A DNA stretch of 64,000 nucleotides from Trema orientale (GCA_002914845.1 JXTC01000168.1:388577-452576); one strand, 5' to 3'. Positions 23,001 through 35,553 are shown, numbered from the stretch's first letter. Translations and numbers: made by a program. The notes: generated by a model from the letters alone, not told the origin.

Positions 23001-26000
23001 AATATAAAACATATTAGGGCTTCAAGAACAAAGGAGTGATTGTCATTCAAAGTGGCATGTCTATGAATTTTTTAACAAAGCATTCACTAATTGAAAGAAA
23101 AGCAAAATATACACCAATTAGTCAAAGTTAAATGGCTATCACAACCTTGATCAATATTATAACCTCACAAGTTCGCATATCTGGATTAGCTCATCTCATA
23201 GGAGCAACACTTACTGACCAGAGAAGATCTCTTAGACTAAATACAACGCCTCCACTATTTTGTTGTCACCAACTTCTTTTAGTCATTTCTTCATTGTTTA
23301 CAATTTACATACATAAAGTATATCATACTTGCCTTAAGGACAGATGTTGCCATAAGGATTCGGCGGACTATAGCAATTGATGTAAGAACAGCAACGACCA
23401 TAATAAAAGTCATAAGAACAGCAACACCACGCAGATGATTTAGCTCCTGAAAGAATGATATGTAGAAGTAAAAAAATATGTACAAACAGCTTTCGCTACT
23501 GAGAACTAAGCTAAAAATGATACTTACCCTTGCAGATACGAGAACATAAGGATCATGCGGACCAATAATGGGAGTGATGGCATCATTTCCTATCCAGCCA
23601 GCTAAAAAGCAAGAGAGACCAGATACTCAGCATTATGCTTGACTAAAAATAATTTGCATAATAAGTAATATGACAGAGAACTATTATCCAAAGCACAATG
23701 TTAGACTCTCATTCAAGCGTCATGAAGTTGATACCGGATGTCAGATGAGGTGATAAAGGATTTGTGGAAGAGGAGATAAAGGTTTATCTATCAAGTAAAA
23801 ACTATAAACCACTCAATTAAAGAAAGGATGGTTGATAAAGTTGAAAAACCAGATTAAATCCTGGTAGCTGAACTAATCTCTGTTGTCTCCCGGGACCTGG
23901 CGTTGGGACACGCGGGGTGCTCCCCATGGGATTAGTCGGGGAGGGGCCCGAACCGGATATCAACGGTTATTTGAAAAAAAAAAAAAAAGTGTTGAAAAAC
24001 CCGATTTCAAAGATGATTTCCTTTTCTTTTCCAAACTATAGCTTTTACATGACAGCAGATAGTATAACAATATCTGGAAAAGTGACAATCATCTCATTAA
24101 CAAGACCTGGAAAAGCTCCTCACCTTTTAAATAATAAAACATAGTGACTGATATTATGAGAATATTAAAGAGGGCAACTGTTATCCAAGGCATTGCAGCA
24201 ACAAAATGCCGAATCATCAGCAGCCAAATCACCGACAAAAACAGTGGCAAGATTGCTCCACAAACAATTAGCACAGGCCATGATTTTCCAATATCAGCCA
24301 TGTACCTCTGCAAATAACACAGGAAAATAGATGTGAAAACCTAAGATACAAAACAAGCAAATATGTTCAAGATATAAGGTCGATATTGAACAAAACGCAA
24401 TAACAACAAAGAAAGTAAAGTTGTCAGCAGTTTATCAAACAAGTAATTAATTGTCTAAAGAGTCCAGCGTGCCCTTATTCATAAAATTTCCTTTACAGGG
24501 AAAAAAAAAAAAAGAAATGTTTCTTCTCAAGAATATTTACGAGTCTGGTTCTGTGAATAGATTTTTTTTTCTTTTTTTTTCACATATAAAAAGAAGAACA
24601 TTAATTCGTTTGGTTCGTTTGATTTCCTTTAAAGTAGGTGCCTCTGACATGGTAGGTCTTCTAGACACTAGAGATAACCCAAAGTCTGTACTTCCAACAA
24701 TAGTATTGATAGCTGGAGAAGTGTAAGAACTTGACAATACATTCAAAATTCGTTAGAATTAACCTGAACGGTCTCATATCTTGAATCAGTTTAGTTGCTG
24801 GACAACATCAATAAGAAAGCACGACAATATAAATTATATCGGCAAAGTCAATGGCCAGAGAGCTCATGGTCCTGTCTATAATAATACACCATATCAACAT
24901 GGTCAACAAAATCAAAATTAAGGCATCATATTATACCGAACATCCCAAGTTTTATTTTCTACTTCCCCCTTAATTATAAGTTAGTAACATGCCAAGCAGA
25001 AACCATATTGAAAAAAGTTCATGTAGAGAAAGACTAAGTAATGCACTTTCCCTAAAAAATCAAAAGCATGATGATATTGAAGCAGTGGATAGACAGTAAA
25101 TAGCCAAAAGTTACTAACAAACCTTTAAAACAGATGACTGAGAATTGATGGACCTGTGAATGGATTTATCTATAACAATGTCCTCATTGATGCGCACTCC
25201 ACCCATTTGCTGCCAGTGCCTCATAGACATGTTTGAAGAACGAGCGATAAATTGGCAGCTCCAGTAAACTGGAAAAGGGGAAGATTTGTTTATTAAGTTT
25301 ACAGTGAAAACAAAAAATATGCTTTTAGAAACTGAAAGACACAGAAGAGAACAGTTTCTTGCATAAACTTCAAAAATTTTGTCCATGTAAATTTCATATA
25401 TTTGCAACAATCATCAGACACAAACATTGAAACTTCTTCCACATAATTCAAAAACACAGACTGATAGACAAATTCAATAGATATAAAACATTATAATATG
25501 ATGATGCCTTGGCAACAAAACACTAGTGAGTCAGCTTACCATTTACACTTGGAAATATGACAGGGTAACAAGGACCCTGAAGTTGAAGAGAGGTGTTTCT
25601 CATTTCAGGTGTAAGAAACTCAAAATAATCATAATTTCTATCAATCCAATCATCCACTGAGAGGCGGATATCTCCTTCTGGATAATCGCACACCCAATTT
25701 AGTGCGTCATCGGAAGGGATAGGACAATCCATTAAGCATATTGTCCGTGCATTGACCAACTTGAATTCACTGTCTTTCAAACCACTTTGGTAGACCTGGT
25801 TAGGATTTAACCAATATCTAAGTTCCAGCTGACGAAGACCAGGATTCGCATGCTTGTCCCCACAAACATTTCCTTTGTAGTCCAGCCCATAGGTGAGCCT
25901 GGTTGGTCACATCATTATAGGTCACAATGAAGAACAAGTGAAAAAATACAGAATAATTAACAAAAAAATAAATGTAACAATCATGTAGCAAAGCAACCAG

Positions 26001-27581
26001 GAAGTGAACATACAATTATCCAAACATAACAGAGTCACAGAACAAACAGCAGCAAGCTATTCCTACTAGTCTCCTATTAACAATATAATATATTAACATA
26101 TCCATATGGCTAAGTTAAATTGAGTTATACGCCTTTATTAATTTTTTTTTTTCCCAATCTTGCATCTCCTCCCAACAGAAAAATCATCTCACATCCAAGG
26201 GAAAATAAAACTACGCAATATACAATTCCTTAGACATAATACTGGTGAAATGATAGTTTTTAGGAGGGTTAATTATACATTAATAGCCCTTGAATTATAC
26301 ATATTGTACCACTTTGGTCCCTGAATTATGTAATTATTGCAAGTTGCAACAATGACCATTTTGTCACAAACTATTAAATATTTAACATAAATAAGTCATT
26401 AGCACACAATTTGGTAAATACGGTCAATAATGAGACTCCGAATTTTCAACTTACCCAATCGATTACCAAGACTTATGCAATTATAATAGCAATGGCCATT
26501 TTTTTCACAAACTACTAAATTTTTAACATAAATGAGTTATGTGCAAAGCATAAAGTTTGACAACTATGGATGTGAACGAGATTCTGACACATAAAAACAA
26601 AGAATGCCTAATAATACGCTTTGTCTATATTATTTTCTATTAAAAAACTAAAAATTTGTGATAAAGGGTTCATTGATTTAAATTGTATAATTCAAGGGTC
26701 ATGTTAGTACATAAGTTGAAAGTTCGAGGGTCAAAGTGGTACGATGAATATAATTCAGGACCATTACTCTAGTTATATGAAAGCAATTGAAACGTGGTAT
26801 TCTATTTTTTTAATGTTTTCTTTTCCCAGTAGCTTTCGAAAACAAATAGATTAGCAAGAATATAAACAAAGGGTGTCAGGCTGAAAGAGGAAACGAAGTA
26901 AAATGCCGTTCTTATCTAAGTGCAGTTAAAGAAACTCACTCTAACCTTGCAGGTTCCCATGAAGTAAATGGTTTCACATTCACTCCCTCAATAACAAAAT
27001 TAAATAAAACATAAAATCCAACTTTTCATTTCAATTTCACCCCTAAATCTCTCCAGCAACCAAATTATTATAATGTTTCACAAAATCGAAAATGGGAGAC
27101 CCAAAAAATATTTGTGTTAAAACCGAAATTGAGGGAGACCACCAATATGGTATCAAACCAAAATCGCAATCTTTATCGAGTTGTTCTATTTAGTGGAAAA
27201 TATAGAAAAGTAGGAAAAACAATGAGAAACCCAGAACAGATATAACAGATGTACGAGCTAACAAAGAAACCCATTTCAGAGAAAGTGACTCTTACCAAAA
27301 AAAAAAAACACATAAAACCAAAACTTAACAAAAGTAAAGGTATGCATTTGGAGCCAAGAAGAAGTAAGATGAAATGGGTAGTTTTAAGATTGTTACCTTA
27401 ATGGGTTTCCTTTGTTGAATCCAAAGCTGGAGTTAACAATCATAGCAACCCAGAAAGCTATGAAGATCACCAGAAAAACAACATCCCTACATTTCCTGTT
27501 GTGCCTAATGATTCCACCCATTTGGGTACTTCCATCACTTGATGGGTATCTTCCTATGACTGCCCCCAAAGGACCCCTCAT
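20019..27581 (-). CDS. CTL1: Choline transporter-like protein (CTL1/CHER1-like), 10 exons
   Basis: Exons in transcript order: 27581-27397, 25898-25540, 25268-25123, 24307-24124, 23601-23528, 23446-23333, 22467-22111, 21370-21110, 20549-20322, 20213-20019. They join in frame to 700 codons plus stop, which as I recall is the Arabidopsis CTL1 length. The start MRGPLGAVIGRYPSSDGS and the ending RLTQGPQ match the plant family as I know it. The first membrane helix is about residues 34-55. A large Cys-containing extracellular loop follows (VCGDK, LLDCP-like, WVCDYPEGD, GPCYP). Later come a run of helices, the CNSNCCAYD...CDRCCGYS loop, and the choline-transporter-like core PFLPVFSSMKRLIRYSLGS. Plant CTL1 acts at the trans-Golgi/plasma membrane in choline homeostasis and membrane trafficking, affecting sieve plates and cell elongation. 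Intron 6 has a GC donor (AAG|GCAAGT). The introns carry a SINE (intron 4) and a MITE (intron 1). Confidence 0.95.
23856..23990 (+). mobile_element. 5'-truncated SINE (Au-like) in CTL1 intron 4
   Basis: A GC-rich body containing GGGATTAGTCGGGG and GGCCCGAACCGGATATCAAC, then a poly-A tract. Both sides carry a near-exact 16-bp direct repeat, GTTGAAAAACCAGATT at 23840-23855 and GTTGAAAAACCCGATT at 23991-24006. The 3' motif resembles plant Au SINEs (TTAGTCGGGG ... GGTTATCAAAA), from memory. The tRNA-like 5' head with A and B boxes is not evident, so the copy is truncated. It lies antisense to the host gene. Confidence 0.75.
26266..26777. mobile_element. Mutator-like MITE family B, copy 2, in CTL1 intron 1
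   Basis: The left arm (AATAGCCCTTGAATTATACA, GTACCACTTTGG) is inverted at the right arm (CAAAGTGGTACGATGAATAT, AATTCAGGACCATTACT). The interior matches the copies at 16488 and 48224, including ACTATTAAATATTTAACA-type segments. No clean target duplication was found, so the ends are approximate. Confidence 0.7.
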
Positions 27582-28298
27582 TTTCTAACACACTGGTGTA
27601 ACACTACCAAAAAAATCTTCTTCTTCAGCAAATTAGAGAGAGAAAGTGAGAGAAAAAAATAGATTCTTTGGAGAAACAGAGTGCCTTTTTTGGGGAGAGA
27701 AGAAAGAGAAAAAGACAAGTAGTAGAGTAGAAGCTGGGAGAGTGTGAGCTTGAGAGGAGGGTTTTAAGATTTGGAATATTTTTAAGAATTTGGTGTTTAG
27801 CTTTTTGATTTTGAGACAAAGATAGTATTACTAGTTTAGTGGCTGTCTTACAGAATCCATGTCAGGTGGCTTGAGATTTAGATATTTCATTGGCTTGGCT
27901 CAGAGGCTCCTGCCATTGGCCAATGCTATGAATATCATTTGGATTTTCTATTTTCCAAAAAAAAAATTCATTTGGATTTTCTAATTTTATAACCAAAACA
28001 ATGTTACTTATATCTTCTGAAATGTGACCTTTATAAATTTGTACCAATCGTATAATTGGCTCTCTATTTTTTTTTTTTTTTTTGGTATGTTTTGAGTTGA
28101 AATATGGTCAAAAGTGTCTTTTTAATAAATATGTTTAAAAAAAAAACTTTACTTTTTTGTCGAGTTACTGTCACTAATAAAAAAGAGATAATTATGATAG
28201 ATGACTTTATAAAGAAATATAGTATAACTTGCAATTAACATGAATAATTTTCAATTTAAAGAATATAGTCTAGAAACTAAATTTGGATAGAAAAATTA
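27582..28298. other. CTL1 leader/promoter and intergenic DNA
   Basis: On the minus strand the 150 bp before the CTL1 start are CT-rich (the plus strand shows GAGAGAGAAAGTGAGAG near 27635), as in many plant 5' leaders. No clear TATA box and no other gene are seen. A 9-bp GAAAAATTA at 28290-28298 is the target duplication of the next element. Confidence 0.5.
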
Positions 28299-29084
28299 GG
28301 GCTAATAGCACTTTTGGTCCTAACCTATTACCACTTTAGCATATTGGTCCTCAACCTATTTTTTGTGATATTTAAGTACTAAACGTTTCTCTTTTTGGCA
28401 CCATTGGTCCTTTTAACATATTCTATCCAAAATTCTGTTAAAATTTATTTGAATGAGAGAAATTTTGCACTATTGATCTCAATTTTTCAATTGTTTAACA
28501 ATTTAGTCCCTATTTTTTTTTGTATTCATATTTTCGGTTAATAAAAATTATAAAATTGCATCTACCAATCTTTTGGAAAATTAAAATTCTAAAAAATTAA
28601 TTTTTCGAAAGATTGATAGATGCAATTACATAAAAAAAAATGAACATTTAATGGAAAACTATAAAAATTTTCAAGCTTATTTGCTGCAAATAGTTAATTA
28701 ATTTTTTAGAATAATCATTCATAATTACATGAACATTTAATGGATATTGTAAATTTTCAGTCAAATTTGACTAGTATAAAAGCGTGTTTGTGAAATTTTT
28801 TAGTTTTAAAAATGGTAAGATAATTATTTTTTATTCATAAAGTTACTATAGTTTGATTTTATTCATAAAATTACTATAGTTTGATTTTATTCATAAAATT
28901 ACTATAGTTTAACATAAACTAAGGTTAATTCGTATAAATTTTAACAGAATCTTGGATAGAATATGTCAAAAGGACCAATAGTGTCAAAAAAAGAAGCATT
29001 TAGTGCTTAAATGCTACAAAAAAAATGTTAAAAATCAATATGTCAGAATGATAATAAATTAGGGACCAATGGTGCCATTAACCC
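28299..29084. mobile_element. Mutator-like non-autonomous element with 9-bp TSD
   Basis: A 786-bp element with inverted ends: left GGGCTAATAGCACTTTTGGT, right GGACCAATGGTGCCATTAACCC. The similarity runs for about 150 bp, including TTTTAACATATTCTATCC and its inverse. Exact 9-bp direct repeats GAAAAATTA flank it (28290-28298 and 29085-29093). The interior is AT-rich with a short TTACTATAGTTTGATTTTAT tandem repeat near 28850-28915. No transposase. Confidence 0.8.
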
Positions 29085-29093
29085 GAAAAATTA

Positions 29094-29943
29094 TTGACGT
29101 GTATAAACTTTTCTTTTTATCTTTTTTTCCCTTATTGGAAATTTGGAACTCAACTTGGAAGTGAGGTGTACCAACTTGAAGTGAGCTGTTTTTCACTTAG
29201 CCGACAAACAATAAAGAAGCAAGCCGTTATGGAATGTGTCAATTTAATATCAGTTTCCCTATATATTATTAAAATCAAGTAATTCCGCCGCTGAGAAAGA
29301 ACTGGGACTTGTAATGTAAAACTGTCAAACATTCCCTCAAGACTATACGAACCGTTTGATGCTTTTTGGACACTGTTTCATGGAATCTCGAGGATGATCA
29401 ACGGTGGAAAAGTAACAAAGACTTGAAAGGATTAAATAAGCTACCACTTACAACATCGAAGTGCCGTCCAAGAGGGAATTTTATCCGGACATAAGGGCAG
29501 TACAACCCCCACACCAAAAAGAAAAAGAAGAACAAGAAGAGAAGAGGGAGCCAAGAATTATGGCTGCCTTTTCTCTCCCAAGTCCTCTTTGGGTGTTGTA
29601 TTGGATGTTTGCAGTGTTGCAGAGAAAGATTGGACCAACAACCCATGTAAATAAAACAAAGGCTTTATCTCCTTTTATCAAATGTATCTTAAAAAATAAA
29701 TTATGCCTAAACTCAGGTAAATTAAGATTTGTGGGGAAAAAAGTTGGGCGTATTGGTGAATTAGAAATCTGAAAAATTGTGGGGGGGAAAAAAGTTTTTT
29801 TTTTTTTTTTTTTCGCTTGAAAAGAAAAAAAAGATTTTTTTGTGTGCGAAGTTTCAAGGTTATCTCTTGTTGGTCCCAATTGTGGATTTTCTGGTCAATT
29901 GTGATGTGAATCCTATGGGCAATGACAGATTAGTTTACTATAA
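29094..29943. other. Intergenic DNA, no gene recognised
   Basis: Open frames near 29461-29772 (+) and 29481-29879 (-) are built on poly-A/poly-T and Lys/Phe-rich low complexity, with no family resemblance. TTACTATAA at 29935-29943 is the target duplication of the next MITE. Confidence 0.55.
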
Positions 29944-30115
29944 GGGGATGGCTACGGTAGGGGCGTCCCTACGTAAGGTCATGTCTTAATTATCGTTGGA
30001 TGGGAATCTGTGGGGAATAACGGGAATCTGTGGAGAATCTATTTATATACAGATTCCCATCCAACGGTGAATAGACAGGACCCTACGTAGGGGCGTCCCT
30101 ACTGTAGACGCGCCC
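29944..30115. mobile_element. MITE family A, copy 4 (inverted orientation, 9-bp TSD)
   Basis: 172 bp, in the opposite orientation to copies 1 and 2: it begins GGGGATGGCTACGGTAGGGG and ends CTACTGTAGACGCGCCC. Exact TTACTATAA repeats flank it (29935-29943 and 30116-30124). Confidence 0.85.
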
Positions 30116-30380
30116 TTACTATAAATAGTAAATGCAACATAGAACTAAACCAATTAGAGAAGTCATCTTAGTTATCTAGGAAAACCTTTTCAAAGCTAGT
30201 TAAGTTGTTGGGTAGTTTAGATTGCTCATCACATTGTAATGTGCTTACCTAATTCATAGGCTCCACTTGACCAATTTTTTTGGCACTATTTTTGATTTTT
30301 TGGGGTATGATTTGGGACCTAATAGAGCATACAGCCAAGTACAAGGAGTTTGGATAGTTCTTTCGGGTTAGTTAAGGTAA

Positions 30381-30488
30381 ATTCTTCTAGAAGATAAATT
30401 TTGAATAACTTTTTTTAAAAAAAGAAATATATATTTCTTCTAGAAGATAAATTTTGAATAACTTTTTTAAAAAAAAGAAATATATATC
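30381..30488. repeat. Tandem duplication of about 54 bp
   Basis: Two adjacent near-identical units, each with TTCTTCTAGAAGATAAATTT and an A-rich end leading to ATATAT. No gene context. Confidence 0.75.
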
Positions 30489-30565
30489 ACGAAGTTTGAG
30501 TTTTTTTTTATTTCATTTACTTATATGTTGTATTATTATTTGGGTGAACTGGAAAAAAAAAATAT

Positions 30566-30893
30566 CTTGAAGTTTGCGTGTTCTGCAATTTAAAATCTAA
30601 AATTTAAATTCTATAAAATAATATCCTGAAATTATGAATATCAGAAAATTAATGTCATGGAATGACTTTTTAACCAATTTTAATAACGAAAAAATAATAA
30701 TATCCTCTACTGAAAATAGATTAGTTCTTATTATTCTTCTTAATTTTGAGGATATTATTGTCTTTTACCAGTTAAAGTTATTCAAAAAGTCAACCCAGTG
30801 TATTAATTTTTAGAATTTCTTAATGTCAGTGTATTATTTTGCAGAGTCCAAAATTTAAGATTTAAATTGCAGAACAACCAAACGTTAGGATTT
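30566..30893. mobile_element. Small element with inverted ends
   Basis: GTTCTGCAATTTAAAATC at the left is inverted as GATTTAAATTGCAGAAC at the right, and internal blocks (AATAATATCC / GGATATTATT) also pair. It folds into one long hairpin, so it is probably a MITE. Ends are approximate and no target duplication was identified. Confidence 0.55.
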
Positions 30894-32994
30894 TTTTTTT
30901 TTTTTTTTACAGTTTATCCTTATTTATTTATGGGAAAGAATTGTAAAATTATATTTGGTTAGTAACTTCGATGTTTAGGTTTGATGAAATTGACAACTTA
31001 AAAGATTTTTTTTAAGAACCAAAAAAAAAAAGGCATAAATTGATGGTTTTTATAGACCGTTTCTTTTTCTTTTGCTTGTTTTATATTCACACCTAGATGA
31101 CATTCAATTTAGTATTTATTCTAGCTAAAGACAACTAAATGACATTTATAATGACATTTATTCTTCTAGTGGTCTTTTTGTTCTCAAGCTTGTGGGCCAA
31201 GCGAATGGAGCTGAAACAAATAATCTAATCGTCTATGGAGAGTAAACAAAATTATAGTGGGTGTTTGGACACTTGATTCTGTAAAATGTTTTAATTTTTC
31301 AGTCTTAAGTTATATACTCAGGTATATCATTTAGGCCATGTTTGGAATATGGAATTTTTGAGGAAAGAAAAAAAATTATATTCAAGAGATTTTATTTTAT
31401 TTTATTTGTTTAGATTTAGATAAAAAATGAGAGAAAAATTTCTCGAAAAAAACGAAAGTTAAATTTGATGTTATTTTTTAATCTTTAGAATGTTGACAAA
31501 TTAGAAAAAAAGCAAAGTTTCAAAATAGAGTTTTATAAAGTTTTAAGAAAATATTTTCTTCTTTTTTTTTGTTGACTTTTTCCTCATAAATTTTTTTTCC
31601 TCTATAAATTCAAGTTCCAAACAAAGATAATATATCAATCATCTATCTATGAGGATAATGCAAGTACAATAATTTCCGCCCCGCTCTCATAGGAGAAACC
31701 TTATTCATCTCCACCCGTATTGAAATGGATGTGCAGTTCAAGTATTTCCGTTAAATGTAGGATTTATAACAAGTCGTGTTTTAGGATTTCTACCAATTCA
31801 TTTAATTAAACATGTAACCACATTGGCTTGTTTGGATCCTTGGAATTGCTTTTAGAGAGTTGCTTTCAGCTTTCGAAAACAATTGAGAAAAAAAAAATCC
31901 AAAAGAGATACATTTGATAAATTTTTCTTTGACCAACATACTTTGAGCTGTGCAATTACCATTTTGAGCAGAATTTGAAAAATAATATAAAATATTTTTA
32001 CAAAGTTAATTCTAATGACATTATACAAATTTCTTAAAATATAATTTTATAATATACATAATCTATATTTTACTAAACAATTATATGATGTTTTCAAATA
32101 ACACAATAATTTCTAAATTTGATTTACCAAAGGCATCGATATTTTTTCATTACATCTACTTCTACACTACAGTACCAATTCCAACATTGGGCGCAATCTT
32201 TTTTCTTTTTTTTTTTTTTTAAAATATATATCGGTAGGTGGCGATTAAAAGCTATAAAATTAAAAGCAAAAAAATAGATGGGCATCGAAGCTGTTGTCGA
32301 GGAGATTAGGCATACTAGCATTCTGTATGCTTTTTGTTTTAAGATTTAGCACTTTCTTTATTCTTTAGTTTAGTGGCAATTTTTATTAGGATCTTCCAAA
32401 TATGTCGTACCCTTTAAAACAAGGTCACATGTGATAAACTGATAAAAGATTGTATTTTTTGGTTCTAGTCTTTCTTATAAACACTATCGTTACCTCACTT
32501 TATTTTAACTTAACGCATAAAGGCCAAAAATAATGCAGTTTTAAAGTATCTTTTGAATTTAAGAAATTGATGAAAGGAAACTTCTTTTCTCATTTTTAAA
32601 AAATTTCTGACTTGATAATACTATAAATCACCGTATAATACCCAACACTACAATACATGAGGTGTCAGTCTATTACGATGTAATTTAATCATTATTCTAT
32701 TTATTTTAAGAAGTACTTTAGTCAGATGCATTTCACTAATTCTCATCGTCCATTGAGATGTGTGAGCCCACTATAGGATGGTTCTTATCTTAATGAACAA
32801 TAAATTTATGAGAATCAGTATCCAACTTATGTAAGTTATATGACATCCCTCGTAATCAGATATATGGGTCACCTAGCCCGACCCGCCTGAAGGGACCAAG
32901 AAAGAGAAAGCCCTGAATTTAGATATCAAGGTCCGGTTTGGCCCTACAACTTATTTGACCAAAGAGCGGGCCGATCCGACCTAAACCAATGTTT
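30894..32994. other. AT-rich intergenic DNA with element remnants
   Basis: No gene seen. A possible Tourist-like remnant runs from GGCCATGTTTGGAATATGGA (about 31335) to CAAGTTCCAAACAAAG (about 31626). The rest is AT-rich. CCAATGTTT at 32986-32994 is the target duplication of the next element. Confidence 0.45.
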
Positions 32995-33285
32995 TTAGAG
33001 AAATTTAGGTGGATGACCAAAATTTTAAATTTAATTAAGTAGATGTCCACTTTTAAAATTTTATAGCTAAATGTCTAGGTATATATATTTTTACACTTGG
33101 TAGATACACATATCTACCAATTTTAGTTACTGTACTGAAATGCACTGGGTATATAATTTTTCATACTTGGTATATAAAATTTTACACTTAGTATATAAGC
33201 ATATATACCGGACATTTTGCTATAACATTTGACAAAGGGACATTTACTGAAATTAGGCCCAAAATTTGGTCATATTTCTATAAGT
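32995..33285. mobile_element. Mutator-like MITE family C, short copy (9-bp TSD)
   Basis: 291 bp flanked by exact CCAATGTTT repeats (32986-32994 and 33286-33294). The ends TTAGAGAAATTT and ...ATTTCTATAAGT are imperfect inverted repeats of about 85 bp, sharing GACCAAA, ATGTCC, TTATAGC and AAATGTC blocks. The ends of the large composite element at 34022-40434 are the same family in the opposite orientation. Confidence 0.75.
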
Positions 33286-33379
33286 CCAATGTTTTTAATA
33301 ATTTTTTTTTAAAATAAAAAAACTAACCGGGTTTATGACCCAACCCGACCTTACCCTTAGGGTGGGCCAAAATGTAACA

Positions 33380-33725
33380 GGCTGACCCATTTTTCAACTC
33401 TATGGGCTTTTAAGCCAAATGACCGAATTTTAGATCACTATTTGAAAAATGGCCATTTTCAGACACTTTTAAATAATCGTCAAATTTTGAAACTTATTTT
33501 AGAAATGACTGTTTTACATATTTTATAGATCAAAATATATTAATTTATTTTCTCTCAAAAAAAAAAAATTTATTTTGTATAAAATTGATTTATCTTTTAA
33601 AAAGTTGATTTTTTTTTTTAAAAAAAATTGATCAACTGAGGTCATTTATCAAAATAAAGTTATAAAATGACTTTTTATTAAGTAAGTGTAAAAATGTCCA
33701 TTTAGTTAAGGGCATTTCTTATAAA
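33380..33725. repeat. Dispersed repeat D, copy 1
   Basis: Begins GCCAAATGACCGAATTTTAG and ends near GGGCATTTCTTATAAATGATC. A diverged direct copy occurs at about 52372-52692, with the same order of blocks (CAAAATATATT, GGTCATTTATCAAAATAA-like, AAGTGTAAAAAT). Transposon class not determined. Confidence 0.6.
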
Positions 33726-34113
33726 TGATCAATGGTTCCGTTTGTTTCATCCATTCCATACTATTTCATTTAAATGGAAAATTCATTGGAATGTGTATTT
33801 ATTTTAATAATTCTAGTTTTTCTATTTAAATGGTCTTTTAGAATGAGTATTTGTTTCAACAATTTAGTTTCTTCATTCAAATGATCCATCAGTCACATTA
33901 ACTATTGAAATGAGTTTTTTGTGTATTGGAATGAGAACGGAGCCTATGAGGTATTTTTAAATGATTCTTTGAATGGAGCCTATGAGATATTTTTAAATGC
34001 TTCTTTCTAATGTCTCATTCTAGGGCCATATAGAAATATGACTAAATTTTGGGCCCAATTTAAGTCAATGTCCATTTGTCAGATATTACAGCAAAATGTC
34101 CGGTATATGTGCC

Positions 34114-35553
34114 TGTTTTTAGGTATTACTATAGTTATTAGAAATTAATTTTAGCCTTAAAAAAAAATGTGTCAAGGTCCTATTAGACCCCATTATCAAG
34201 CATGGGGTGTTAACACTGATGTGAGGAAACAAGCTTTGCCATTTAACAGCTTGGACACTTGTTAAGCATCAAAAAGACTCTCAACCATGAGCTGTCTACA
34301 ATCTTGCCACAGAGTTATTTTCTAAAGGGAAGTTAAACTTCTCAGCCTTATCTGGTTATCTTGTATATCCATATATATACATGCCTAAACACTTGTAATG
34401 AGACGTTTTTAGATGATACAAATCCTAAAGACAATATTATCTCTCCTTGTTCCTCCTCTTATCCGAACTCTCTCTAACTCTCTTATTTCTATATTTGTTA
34501 TTTTTATTTTATCAAATCTCATGCAGATATCTGTCTCAGATCTTTTCATCCAAATCTGCCCATCAAATGTTTGTTTATTATCTAACAAACTCCAACAAAA
34601 GCATCATAACATCATCTCTCTTAGTTTTCCCATACATCCCGTCACCTTTCTCTCTAATCGAGGCCATTAAATTCTCTATTTCTTTTTCGTTAATACCAAA
34701 ACTTCAAAAACCATCTTCTTTGGCTATTAACCTCATTATTTATATCTATAGTACTTCATCCTTCTTCAATATCTATCTGTGGTCTTCTTACACAAGACTT
34801 AGTATCTAAGTCTCTATTCACACTCACACGTACACAGCTTAATATATATGCGTATACACCTGCATATATATATATATATATACACATATTTATGCATTCA
34901 TGTACGTATATTTATTATTATTGTTGTTGTTATTATAAGTTTTGGGAATACTGAGCTACTAACTCCATTATTTTCTATTGTTCTAAATATCTGTAGGGTA
35001 CTAACTATATATATTGTACTAACATTTAAATTCTGCACTTTAAATACCCGCAGATCCGTGATTTTGAGTTGTTTAGCAAGTTGAGTTGTAGTGTATACGA
35101 CCCTTATTTGCAACCGTTCACGTTAAATTCAACACTTTTATTTTCTTTTATCTTTGATAGTATGGCTGGAATCACCTGTGTCAAAGATCTAACTTTCTAA
35201 TTATTTATTTTCAGTATTGTTTATTTATATTTCTGACTGAATGACTGGAATCACCTGTGTCAGAAAAACTAACGATCTTTTTGTTTGTTTCTGACCAAAT
35301 GGCCAATATCACCTGCGTCAGAAACACTGGCTATCTAACACGTGGTGATGGTCATTAAAACCACCCATATTTGTTTATTTGCAGGTTGAGCTGTCAAAGA
35401 CGCAATAATTTTTTGACATGTGGAATTGTATTTCTACAATTGTTCACATCATTTTCTTAATTTTCTACCACTACCTTGCTTATTATTAATTAAGTATTCT
35501 TACGCTTAATTAATTTTTCTCTAAACAAATTACAAAAAAAGTACCCCAGAACA
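34114..35553 (+). repeat. 5' LTR
   Basis: Starts TGTTTTTAGGTATTACTATA and ends ...GTACCCCAGAACA. It contains three imperfect internal repeats of the ATCACCTGTGTCA type (about 35170-35330). The long open frames inside (for example 34447-34809) occur in both LTRs with substitutions and resemble no protein. Confidence 0.85.

Noticed and set aside
29461..29879. Overlapping 103- and 132-codon frames on opposite strands
   Set aside because: They depend on poly-A/T tracts and Lys/Phe runs, with no family resemblance and no splice or promoter support.
34447..34809. 120- and 147-codon frames in the two LTRs (also 37767-38210)
   Set aside because: They lie wholly inside LTR copies, are Leu/Ser/Ile-biased by AT composition, and the start region and length differ between the copies.
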